A stretch of DNA of 64,000 nt from Yarrowia lipolytica (Eukaryota > Ascomycota > Dipodascomycetes > Dipodascales). Of this stretch, positions 35,178 through 46,600 are shown piece by piece (within the stretch, counting starts at the first letter, position 1; each line of letters opens with the position of its first letter). The stretch lies in assembly GCF_001761485.1 (NCBI RefSeq), contig NC_090771.1:2604001-2668000 (forward strand), read 5' to 3'. Below the pieces are notes generated by a model that made no database searches, had not been told where the DNA came from, and saw nothing but the letters and a program-made list of their open reading frames with translations. The position numbers and the translations under genes are program-made.

Positions 35178-38100
35178 CTACGCCGCCACTCTCTTTTGAC
35201 TCTTTTCCCAGAAATCCAGACAGGCAATCACATCGTTGCCCCGCTCGTCCTCGTACGCGTAGATGATCTCCCGCGACGACTCGTGCAAGAACCGGATGTT
35301 CTCGCCGTGGATCACGCTCACAATCTCGCCCGTCTTGACATGCCGAATCTCCACAAAGTTGGGTTCGAAAGCCAACAGGTACGGGTACCAGATACCAAAG
35401 TTCTGAGGCACGCCTTCCCAGTCGATTCGCCACATGGGCTGCTTTCGCCAGCCATGGGCGTTGGCGTAGAACGAGAACTCGGAAAAGTTGAGCAAGAACT
35501 CGCCATCAAGTCGGTACACTGCAATAGGCTTGAGTTGCTCCTTGCCAATGACGAAATCCAGGGAAGTATCTGCAGAAGACAGCAGACTCTGAGTGTCGAA
35601 ATTGGTGAGGGACACCACCTTGAAACCGTTAGCACAGCCAACACACAAGTTGAGAGACAACAGTGAGATGGAGATAATCTCTGAAGAAATGTTGAACTGC
35701 TGGAACGACCGGAACTCGGTGTCCTGACGTCCCTTCTTGAGAGACAGGAGGGTTGTTTGCCGCTTGTTCTTGGTTAGGGGTTCTGAGGGCTCCAGGACGT
35801 TGATGGTGGACGAAGTGGAGCTCGACTTGACTGTGCAGACCAGCATTCGGTTATTACACACACCAGCCTTGAAGAAGTTGATGTGACCAAGAACCTTCTT
35901 ACCCTTTCGCGAGTTGGATACGGGATCCGGAGTATCGATGATATCGGACGGCCAAGCATATAGAGTCTTGTCAGCAAGCGCCAAAATCGTCGTGTACTCG
36001 TCCAGAATGGCCACCTGGGTCACGTTGCTCGTAGAAATGAGCTTGACAGGGGTGGTGGCCACAATGGAGTTCTGTAGCGAGCCCTGCTGCTTTGGAAGAT
36101 GCCGGATGTCAGAAATGAACACTCCCGAGTCGGTTCCATATAGCACCTTTCTTCCGCCGTCAATGGGAACCACGCAATTGACACGGTTATTGCCGTGGAA
36201 AAAGCCGGAGCACAGCGTGTACTGCGAGAATACGTCGCCAAGCTCTCGTCGGGCATTCTTCTGCGACTCAATGTTGTCAGACCACGCCTTTCGAGCTGCA
36301 AAGTTGGCAGCATACAAAGTCAACTCGTAGCCCTTTCGTCCGATATGCAGAAAGGTCAGAGGGTACTTTCCATTGGACGACTCCTTCGACACAGTCTTGG
36401 GGATCAGCGAAGACGGAGGCCGTCGGAATGAAGAGCTCTTAGGACCGATCTCCTCAGCCTGAGCAGCCAAAAGAAGTTCGAGGGGGATGGGCTTCTTGTA
36501 TACACGCATAATTTCCCGCTTGTTGACCACCTTAACCTTGACGAACAGCAAAAAGTGGTCCAGCAAGTACACTTGGATCTCACCCTGGGTGTCCTGGGTT
36601 CGCTTCTTGAGAGAGCCCTTGAAAATGATTCGTCGAGACTCTTCCATCAGCTTGAGGTCCACGTAGTCGTTCTTCTGGAACACCAGCGACTGGTTCAGCT
36701 GCATCAGCGAGAACCGGTTCTCGGACTGACCACTCTTTTCGTTGACCTTCATCAAGTACGCCTTGATCTGTTTGATGGCTTCAGGAATGTCACCGTAGTC
36801 GGGGTTGTCCTCCTTGGTGTGTTTCAGCACAGCTTCGAGCAGCAGAGGATATCTGGCCAATCGAGTGGTAGGCTTGGTCAGGTAACCGTTAAGCTCCAGT
36901 TTTCGAGACTGCTCGAGACGCTCCGTGTCGTTGACAAATTTGGCAAATGCCGGGTTAGACGACTTTTCACGCTCGTACTCATACTTACCGTACAATTGCG
37001 AGGCTCCGTACTTAATGAACGGCTCGAATCGTGGCACGTGTTGCAGGAAAATGTCTCCGACACGTCGAACAACAGGCGCAAACTGCTCTCGCTTGGTCAG
37101 AGCCTCGGCCAGCTTGATGTTGACGGCATGCACGTCCATGATGAACGAAAAGACCATCTTGATGAATCGCTCTCGTCGAGCCTCGGGAATAATGTTCGAG
37201 GTTCGCAGGGGAGTGATCCAATAGTCCCGTACATACTCCAGATCCTTGACAAAGTCCCGCTCTGTGTAAATGAGCTCGCAAATGACCTCCTGTCGCTTCT
37301 TCTCCTCGTCATCCACACTGTTGGCTATCTCCTTAGTGACCCGCTCTCTCCACAGCTTCTGCTCTTTGTTGTCGCTGTCGCCGTGAAGAGACAGACGCGA
37401 CTCAGATCGCTTAAGACCGCTGGGCTTCATGTTGAGCCGAGCCTGCTGCTCTAGACGCCTGGGACAGGCAATGGAGTAACACAGCTTGTCTCTAGTGCAC
37501 GTGGGAGAGTAACACTCTGTCAGCAGCGTGAACACACCGTTGACAGGCATTCCAACAGTCTGGGCAGCCGCATCATTGGCTTCCACAATCTCGTTGAACT
37601 GGTACAGCTCAAAGGGCGAGTCTCGCAGCCGATGGTCGTAGGTGACGTCGTGGAAGAACTTTTGGGCATCCAGAGACCGGCCGAGAAGCAGGGCCAGGTT
37701 TCTGTCAGTGGTTTTGATGATATCGGCAATCACTGACACAGCCTCGGAACCCAGAAACGAATTGGAGTAACTCAGCTCGTTCTTCTTCTTGTCTGCTACC
37801 ACAACGGTGAGTCGGAACATCTCGGCCACCTTGGACAGCAACGCAGGGTAGACGAGAGGGGCTCGTCGCGAGGCAGTGAGTACTGCAGAACGAGGAGAGG
37901 GGCCAAATTCAGATGACAACGACCGCATGGACGATGTGGAGGTCGTTCTGTGGTTGCCGAAGCTTGACTGCTGTGTGGGAGACACGACCGTGCTGGCAGT
38001 GGCAACCGACGCAGAGGAAGACGAGGGAAGGTGGGTTGCCGACGTAGAGGGAGTTACCGTCGAGTTGAGACTGACGGTTGACCCAGGGATGCTGTGTCCC

Positions 38101-39678
38101 TGTGCGTTAACTGCATGGGTGCTGCCTCCCATTCCTCCAGGTCCAGAGCCAGGAGGTCCTCCCTGTCGCGGCGGAATCACTCTACCTGAAGAGGTTGAAG
38201 TCATGGTAGAGGTTCGGCCCCCGGTTTCTCGATCGTAGACGTTGGGGTTGCCTCGCGATGTTGCTGCCACCGACTGCTGAGTTAGAGACATGGACCGTCC
38301 GTACTGCTGCTGGTGAGCCGGGTGATGCTGCTGAGGTCCACCAGACACTGATCTGCCCGGATTGAACTGGCTGAACTGCGAGTACGGGTTGGAGGGGGAG
38401 GTCGGAGAGGTGGCCGACTGGGTGTGTCGCATCTGGGGTCGCCGGGAAATGTGGTAAGGGTTAGCCTGGGTCTGGATCTGTGGCGGTTGTTGCTGTCGTG
38501 AGAACTGCTGGCCACCGTATTGCGGTGCTCCAGGAGTCATTCCCTGGCCCATACTTGTTGGGGGCATGTTTCCTCCCTGGACCTGGCCGCCCTGAGGGTG
38601 CTTCTGAGGCGAGTATTGCTGCTGATGCGGGGGTGGAACATGTTGCGGAGCATGTTGCGGAGGACCGTGCTGCAGCTGAGGAACATGATTCTGCGGGGGA
38701 GGACCGTGGTGCTGCTGGGGAGGCGCGTGGGGAACATGCTGGGGCACCTGCTGGGAAGCATGCTGAGGAGGAGCCTGCTGTCCCTGTCGTCCTACAGCGT
38801 AAGGATACTGGGTCTGGCCCGTGTGTCCCTGAGGCTGGCCTTGCGGGTACTGTCTCGGCGACTGCTGCTGGGCCTGTCCGGGCTGTGGCCGGTTGGTCGG
38901 GTAATGTCGCGGTGGCATGTGTTGCTGTGGCTGCTGGTGATGCTGGGGTGGGGGATTGGCATGATGCGAGGGCTGCATGGGGGGCTGTTTGGTCTGGCCC
39001 TGGGGAGGGGCTTGGCCTTGTTCATACCGCTCGTTGAGGTTTTGCATGGACCGCGAGGCGGGGATGCGCTTGGTTAGTATACGGGAGCAACAGGTGTGAG
39101 GGTCCGAAAGTCGAGGGCGGACAACGAGATGTAGCTAGTGGAGCAGAAGAATGGGCTGTGATAATTTGTATATGGCGATTCTTAGAGTCGATGTAGGTTT
39201 GATTTGCCCTAAGTGTGTCGTCATGTATGCTCTACACCACGTCGTGATGTGTCGTGCGATGCGTTGGTACGCCTTGGTTCCCCTCAAACCACGTCAAACA
39301 GTGTCGCTAAAATGTCGCCATAGGAACAGTACAGTCGTGAACATTCACCAAATGAAATTACTGCACATTCCACAGCAATCTCATCTGAATATATCCTTCA
39401 CGTCACCCTTAAACCATCCGCTCATCTGTGTAACTGCGCGGTACGATAGGAACACCGCTTGTACTGTTGGGATATGAGCCATGTCGATGCTTCTAATTCT
39501 AGGTCTCTTCTTCTGCCTGTCTGTGTCTCGCTTGCCACTGGTTCTGTGTTCACATCAGTCTCCTTTCTGTCCATATCACCCATTGCCTGTGTCTATCAGG
39601 GTTTCTCCTCATGTCTCATCTACTCACCTGCATCGACGGAATATCGGTAAAAGGAATATCCAACACGTCCTGCGCCAT
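35178..39678 (-). CDS. ROM2: Rho1 guanine-nucleotide exchange factor, Rom2-like (spliced, 2 exons)
   Basis: Activates the Rho1 GTPase in cell-wall integrity and polarised growth at the plasma membrane. Exon 1 (39678-39628) encodes MAQDVLDIPFTDIPSMQ, then donor GTGAGT at 39627. The acceptor CTAACCAAG ends at 39069, and exon 2 (39068-35178) begins RIPASRSMQNLNERYEQ. Both junctions are phase 0 and the total is 1,313 residues. Domains in order: a Gln/Pro/His-rich disordered N-terminus (to about 300), a Ser/Thr-rich linker, a DEP domain at about 425-505 (LLGRSLDAQKFFHDVTYDHR), a Dbl-homology domain at about 610-806 (ICELIYTERDFVKDLEYV, YLTKPTTRLARYPLLLEAVL), a PH-like region to about 940, and a C-terminal citron/NIK1 homology (CNH) domain (NCVVPIDGGRKVLYGTDSGV). 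This DEP-DH-PH-CNH order is that of Rom1/Rom2. The ATG at 39047 is an alternative start if splicing is wrong. Confidence 0.9.
39069..39627 (-). other. Intron of the ROM2-like gene (559 nt)
   Basis: Donor GTGAGTAGAT at 39627, acceptor TACTAACCAAG ending at 39069, phase 0. Coding sense continues upstream of the internal ATG at 39047 (RIPASRS), which supports an exon boundary here. Confidence 0.75.
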
Positions 39679-41076
39679 TTGAGCTGCCCTGGGTCGAGTG
39701 TGACTAGTTGTGTGTCTCTTGGGGCGTTGTGTCGTGCAAACAACAACTGGTGTAGAGATTGGCGGGCTCTGAAAAAGTGTAGTACTGTACCCTAAGACGC
39801 ACGAGGCTGTGTTTGTGTGGTGCCAACTTTAGGTTGCTTAGTCACCTGCGGTATTAGTGTGGGGGGAATAAATGGAGCGCTATGAGGGAGACGCATGCAA
39901 CTTGACCCGGTCGGTACGGTCTATATTACTTGCTACAATGTGGTGAACCGGTGGTCTTTTTTCTCGTGAAAATCTGTCTTTTTTTTCGGCATTTATAGGA
40001 CTGCCGAAAACGTCAGAAAATAGGGTTGGGGAAGACTGTACAAGAGCAGACCTTTGTATGAGTACTCGAGATACTTTTTTGGAGAGATGATGAAGAAGTC
40101 CAAACACCTCCAGTGTGTCATAATAGCCTGTGATGAACTATTTGCTGGCTTTTACTGTCACCTTTCTACCCAAAAGTACCCCTCTCTGACCCACCATTGT
40201 CGGTCATATTCACTATGTCCGTCGTATGCAGTCCATCACTTAACCTCATTTGTCCTTAATAAGCACAGGGGTACAGTAGTCCAAAAAGCAATAAACACGG
40301 AAGACTCAAGACCGTCAGCCGATGGTCCTGTAGCAGTTGAGCAAGGGAGTGGCTGGAAGCCGAAAATAGTGCCTTGTGTAGCCACAAGTAGATAACAATT
40401 CCTTTCAACTTCAAGCACGATAACCACTCAATTGTTAACTCAATAACTGTTCGCTCGCACTTGCCACACAGCTTGCTTGTACCTACGATAGGTGCAACTG
40501 TATTGTAGGCATGTGTCCTACAGAATGATCCTCGTCCCCTCCCCGATTATAGCCATTACGGTATTGACATTGAGACACTTACTACTGTAATACGAACATC
40601 GGCTACTTGTACTTGTACCAGGGTGTGATAATGAACTCTCTTAACTCCGGTTCCCCGCAAGTCAACCCGGCTGGCACTACAGTCGGTCACACCTTTATCT
40701 GACACAGTAGCTACGGTACAGTAAATCTGAAGTTCAATCAACTGAGGGAGTGATTTGAGAAAACAAACTCAAGTGCCATCCAAGTAAAATCCAAGTATGT
40801 TACTGAAGCAACCCGCACCCCCTTCCTCCGAATGTTCGCTTCGTAATCAGCGGAATTCATGGTCGAAACATTTCCAATTCACTCAATTGAATCGGCTTAT
40901 GACATTCCATCAATCCACCTACCTCCGGTCACCAAAATCTCACCTCCCACCATTCCTTGCAATTTCACCTCTAACTGCGCCATTATTAGAGTTCACCAGC
41001 TATCTCCACCTCATCACACCCAAACCTGTCATTACCAACGCATCACCAACGTTAACACATCCAACCAGACACAAAA
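39679..41076. other. Divergent intergenic region ROM2-ARC18
   Basis: Shared promoter region of two genes acting on the cortex (Rho1 GEF and Arp2/3 subunit). No other gene is seen. A TACTTGTACTTGTACC element lies near 40605-40620. Confidence 0.45.
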
Positions 41077-41604
41077 ATGCCAGCTCTGAACAGTACATTT
41101 CTCGGCGAGGACCAGGACACCCGGGTAGTGGGCAATTTCGCTATCCTCCCCATCAAAACGTCATTCCGAGGCCCCAGTTACCCCAGCAACGCCGACTACG
41201 ACATCATCGACGAGGTGCTGGATCTGTTCCGAGCAAACTCATTCTTTAAGAACTTTGAGATCAAGGGCCCTGCCGACCGGGCTCTCATTTACGGCATTCT
41301 CTTTGTGTCCGAGTGTCTGGGAAAGCTCAAGCCTACCACTTCTGCCAACGAGGCCAACAAGTTGCTGAACACTGCTGCTGTGGAACACTTTTCCATTCCC
41401 GGAGACGCCGGCTTCCCACTGAACTCTCTCTACGCCCCTCCCCGAGACCGAAATGAGGTCGAACTGCTGCGAGGCTACCTGATGCAATTCAGACAGGAGC
41501 TGGCAAAGCGTCTGATTGAGAAGATCTACAAGGACGACCCTTCCAAGCCCAACAAGTACTGGTTGGCTTTCACCAGAAGGCATTTTATGAACAAGAGTTT
41601 GTAA
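41077..41604 (+). CDS. ARC18: Arp2/3 complex subunit ARPC3 (p21)
   Basis: A structural subunit of the seven-protein Arp2/3 complex that nucleates branched actin at endocytic patches. The 175-residue length is standard. Conserved family sequence runs end to end: MPALNSTF at the N-terminus, VGNFAILPIKTSFRGP near 17, DYDIIDEVLDLFRANSFFKN near 40, GPADRALIYGILFVSECL near 64, MQFRQELAKRLIEKIY near 134 and the C-terminal WLAFTRRHFMNKSL. No intron. The ATG at 41077 is preceded by an A/C-rich leader (CAACCAGACACAAAA). Confidence 0.97.
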   Translation: MPALNSTFLGEDQDTRVVGNFAILPIKTSFRGPSYPSNADYDIIDEVLDLFRANSFFKNFEIKGPADRALIYGILFVSECLGKLKPTTSANEANKLLNTAAVEHFSIPGDAGFPLNSLYAPPRDRNEVELLRGYLMQFRQELAKRLIEKIYKDDPSKPNKYWLAFTRRHFMNKSL

Positions 41605-42130
41605 GCGAATGAATTACTAGGCACAGCCGGGTAATGTATGAGCGGTGAACAAACACAAGCAACTCCGGTGATGAATCTCCACCAAACAGCTGAAGGAAGA
41701 GGTGCATCAGAGCACAAACTAAAGCCCTGGATACACAATGTAACTAATGAATGATATGATAAGGTAACTTTGTAGGAGCTGGTCGTATGGATGAACTGTA
41801 TGTATGTATAATAATGTATTGTCACTGTGTATCAGTATGTACATTGTACTCGTACTTTTTCGTACTTTTACGTACTCGTACTGTGTGCTTGTACTTGTAT
41901 TGATCCAGTCTATACAGTCTATTTGTTTTATCTTTCTCACACTTTGAATATGACAAGTGGCGATAGACTACAACATACAGTAGGGATGTTGCCATAGGCA
42001 CCCGTGCTAATTGCAAGTAGTCATTGTCAAGCGCCTACACTCAACTCAATTAAATCTTCATATAATACATATAAATAAACACGCTTTATCCATGCTATCC
42101 TTCCGTCCTTCGTGTCCTCCTCTCCCCTCT
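41605..42130. other. Convergent spacer ARC18-SNT1
   Basis: AT-rich, with GTACTCGTACTTTTTCGTAC-type repeats at about 41847-41900. No gene is seen. Confidence 0.45.
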
Positions 42131-43610
42131 CTACTGCCAATAAGGTGGATAAGGTCCTGGGGGTGACTGCTGTCGTGGAGGATACATGCCTGGAGGAGCT
42201 CCGGGAGTGCCGGGAGCGCCGGGCGCGCCGGGAGCACCCGAAGGAGGACCCGCCATGGCATTGAGAGGCGGCAGGGTGATTCCTCCAGGACGTCCTCCAC
42301 TCGGCTTTGAATCGCCATTGAGAATCGACGTGATCGACGACGTCTTCGAAGGCCGCTGCAGAATCGGCAAGGGCGGCAGTGTCTGCCGAGGCCCGTGGGG
42401 TGTGTGAGCGTTGATGGGCGGCAGAGAAAACCCAGTGGGAGAGCTCTGCTGTGGCGGAGGCGTGTGCGACAGCGGAGGCATGTAAGGTGAGTAGGTACTT
42501 CGTTGAAGATCTTGTCTCTGGAGGTCCTGCTGACGCTGTAGCTCCTGCTGTCGTTTAAGCTCCTGTTGACGCTGCAGCTCTTGGCGTTGGAACTCTTGCT
42601 GGCGCTGGAATTCCTGCTGTTGCTGCTGTTGCTGCAGCTGTCGCTGTCTCTCCTGCTCCTGCTGTCGCTGTCTGTGCTCCTGCTCCTGCTGCTGTCTCTG
42701 TCGCTCCAGCTGCTGGTCTTGCAACTGTCGCTGTCTCTCCACCTGTTCCTGCTCCTGCAGCTGTCGCTGGCGCTCCAGTTGCTGGCGCTCCAGATTGGGT
42801 CGCTCCTGCTTGAAAGACGAGGATCTTGGCTTGGTAGCAAAGAACCCGGCCATGGGAGGAGGTCCAGGCTGAGGTGACTGTCGCGCAGATTGGCCAAGCG
42901 GCGGCGAAGCAGAGTGCATGTGTCGCATTGACTCGGTAGCAGGTCGCATTCCATGGGGAGAGTACCGCATGGAGCCCACAGGGTCACGCACGTGATCGTA
43001 GTCGTACGAAACGGCTCGTCCGTGGGTAGCAATGTACTGCTGTTGGGGTGAACCGCTAGCGGGAGTCACGTGCTGGGGTTGAGACACGTGCGGCTGCTGC
43101 TGAGAAACATGCTGGGGTTGGGGCTGGATAGCGACAGGTCTGTATGGACCAGGAGTGCCTGTAGAGGACTGAGAACTTGACCGAGAATGCAGAGACTGGG
43201 CAGGTTGAGAAGGCCGAGCAGAGACTGGGGGCTGCTGCTGCTGCTGCTGTGGAGCAGAAGGCTGGTGGGGCACCTGCTGAGGAACCTGCTGAGGTTGAGA
43301 CTGCTGCACAGAAGGCGGTTGAGATGACTGCTGGTGCTGGTGTTGGACAGACTGCTGTTGTCTCTGAAGTTCCTGCTGCTGCTGATGTTGCTGCTGCTGG
43401 TGCTGCTGTTGGGCAGACTGCTGATGCTGTATAGTCTGTTGTCTGTGGAGCTCCTGCTGCTGGGCAGACTGCTGATGCTGGGCAGGTGTCTGGTGTTGTC
43501 GCATATCCTGCTGACGCTGGAGCTCCTGTTGGTGCTTCTGCTGACGCTCCAGCTGCTGCTGCTGCTGCTGTTGCTGCTGTTGCTGCTGTTGCTGCTGTTG
43601 CTGCTGTTGC

Positions 43611-43650
<40 letters not shown>

Positions 43651-46600
43651 CCTGAGGCTGAACAGTCTGCTGGCGTATCTGCTCCTGCTCGGGCATTTGT
43701 CTCTGCCGCTCGAGTTGCAGCTCTGGACTCACTCGTTTCTTTCTCAGTCCCGCGTAGGGAGTGGTCAACTCCAAAGACTGCTTAATGGGAGGGGGAGGAG
43801 GCAGGGGTTCACCTCTCTTTGCCCTCTCGTCAGCCTCAATAGCCAGTCCGTGCCACCCTTTGGCCTCACCGTGCTTGTGAAAGTAGTTCTTCACCATCAC
43901 GGCGGACTTGGAACGGAAGTGAGCAGCTACCTGTTCCCAGTTGGTGCCATGGGAACGGATTAGAATGGGTAGCAGGTTGACTTCGTTGACAGACCAATAT
44001 GAAGAGGTCTTGAAGTCACCAGGAGCAGGAGCTGCATTGGCAACTGCTCCTGGAGCAACTACAACTGCAGCATCAGCCACACCAATTCCAGCCTCTCCAA
44101 CTGTAGTCGCAGGCAGGGTATTTACAGCAATACCCCCGCCTGACGCCACACTCCCAACTGAAGGCTCCACCTTGACTCTCTTGACTTCCCGCTTCTCGCC
44201 CTCCATCTGCCGCTTCCTCTCCTCCTCTCCAAACTGAGGAGCTGCCGCTCGTCTGGTTCTGATGGCTCCGTCGAACGCCATCTCATCCACAACGTCCTTC
44301 TTCCGTCTGCCCTTTCTGGCAGACCGTCTGTTACGCCCCGCGACGATAGCCTTGTAGTCCACCCGTGTCTTGGTTCTGTAGTAATGCAAAACACAGTCTC
44401 GGAAAGTCCGCAGACCGCCCATGGCAGCAGAAATACGACCAAACTGCTTGGGATGAGCAGCATACGCCTCGCAGAACAGCTCGTGTTCGGCAGCAGTGAA
44501 ATTGTCAATGCCGTCCACATCTAGGCGTCGATGGAACGCCTGCTTGTCGGCCACAAAGTTGTTAGTATCCACGAAGAACACCTTCTGACGCAGCTCCTCG
44601 TCCAAAATCATGTCTGGAATGGTGGCCGAGGTGAGCTTTGCACGCACTGACGGGTCACGTGCATGCTCCCGTTCGAGGTTGGCAAGGATCTCTAAAAACT
44701 CGGCCTCGGAACGGACGGTGTCTCCATGAGAGTGTCTGCCACGTCGTCCCGCAGCCACATCTTCGGCAGAACCCTTTTCACTGCCCTTCTCCTCGAGCCC
44801 GCTCTCAGACTCCTTGGGGGCCCCATTGACACTGCTACCAGGAAGAGCAATTCCCTTGTCGCCGGTAGTCTGCTCAGGGCGAGGCATTTGCTGGTTGGCC
44901 TTGGAGACGGCCTGCTCCTCGTCCTGCGACCGCGTCACGTGCTGCTTGCTCCAAAGACGGTACTTGCTAATGTACTCCTGCTGCAGCTGCTTCTTCTTGG
45001 CGTAGATAGCCTTGTTGCGGTCAGAAATGCGGGCAGCAAGAAGAGGTTGAATCACGGCAAAGTTGCGCGTGTTGGTCCTGTAACACTTGTAGTCACGTGT
45101 AGACTTGAGAGGAATAGACCGGAGGTACCGCATCTCAGCAACACGCTCGGAGCGGGGAAGAAGACGGTTAGAGAAGTAGGTGTTCTCCAGCCGGGTCATG
45201 GGGAACTCGTCAGGCTGGAAGTCGATGGAAGCTGTTATGACAACCGGTGAGACAGCAACTGGTGCAGCAACTGGCTCTGCCTTCTTGGTGACAACAGCTG
45301 TGGGGGTTGTCTCCTGGCCTCGTACGCCGACCGTAGCTGTACGCGGAGACACTCCATCCCCAACTGCAGCAGGGAGTTCCTCCTTCACTGCTGGAGCAGC
45401 AGGAGTCTCCTCCTTGTCAACGAGAGATTCGAGTTTCTCTTCAACGGCAAAAGTCACCTTTGCAGGTGCAGGTGCTTTGACATCCATCTTTTCAGGCTCT
45501 TCCTTCGACTCTGGCTCAAGGCACACGTCCATCTTGTCAGACTCGACATGGGCAACTGCTGCTGCTGCTGCTGCCTCATTAGCTTCAACAGCATCAACAG
45601 CCCTCTCCAGAACCGCATCCTTCATCACCACGTCCTCTGTCACAGGGGCAGGATCTACTGGAGGTGTGACGGTAGATGCAGTGGCTGCCGTGGATCCAGT
45701 AGCTCCAGTAGCTCCAGGTAAAGCAAGGCCACCAGGAAGACTAAGACGCTGGCTCTGTTGTTGGGAAACAGGGGGAACCGTGGGCAGTGAAATTGACCGC
45801 ACAGGAAGAGTCTCGATGGAGGTGGCAGCAAGAGACCGAGCTGTGGTGGGAGACACGGAGGCAGAGGTGGCAGCGGCAGCAACGGCTGCTTCTTCTTCGA
45901 CCTCCATCTCCTCCTCCAGCTTTTGCATTTCGAGCTCAAGCTCTTTTTCAAGAGCGTCGCCCATGTCGTCGTCAACTGCAGCGGAGGGAGCTTCAGTGAT
46001 AGGCGGTTTCTCTGCCGTAGCAGGAGCTGTGGAGGGTTCATTAGTTGCGACAGTAGGAGTGGAGGTCTCGACAGTGGTCTTGGGAGCAGCCTTCGGAGCA
46101 GCATCAGCTATTAGAATATTGTCTTTAGCGCTCGTGGTCAGTGTGGGTGTAACAGTAGATACTGCAGCCATCGTAGGAGCATCAGAAGTGCCATGAGCTG
46201 AGGACTCCTTTGCATGCTCTTTAGTCTTGGCTTCCTCTTTGACACACTCTTTGACAGGCTCCTTAATAGGCCCCTTGACCTTCTCCTTGACTTCCTCCGC
46301 TGCCGCTTCAGATTTCTCAACAGCAGAGGGCTTGTCAGCTTCATTCGCCTCCGCAGTCTTGGTGTCTGCAGCTTTGTTCTCTGCAACCTTCGTCTCAGCC
46401 TTCGCATCAACCTTTGACTCCACATGATTCTCCATCGGCTTCTTAGCCTCTGTAGGCTTATCTGATTGTGTTTTGGGCCGTTTGTCCTCCTTGACCTCCT
46501 TATCCTCCTTGATCTTACCCTCCCTTACCTTTTCCTCCTTGACCTTGCCATCCGTCGATGCCATCTTTTCCTTTTGTACATAGTTTTCGGTTGTTTTTGG

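Noticed and set aside
45180-46196. 338-codon plus-strand frame within SNT1
   Set aside because: Antisense to the Ala/Glu/Lys-rich part of SNT1; its Ser/Thr/Ala-rich product is a mirror of that composition.
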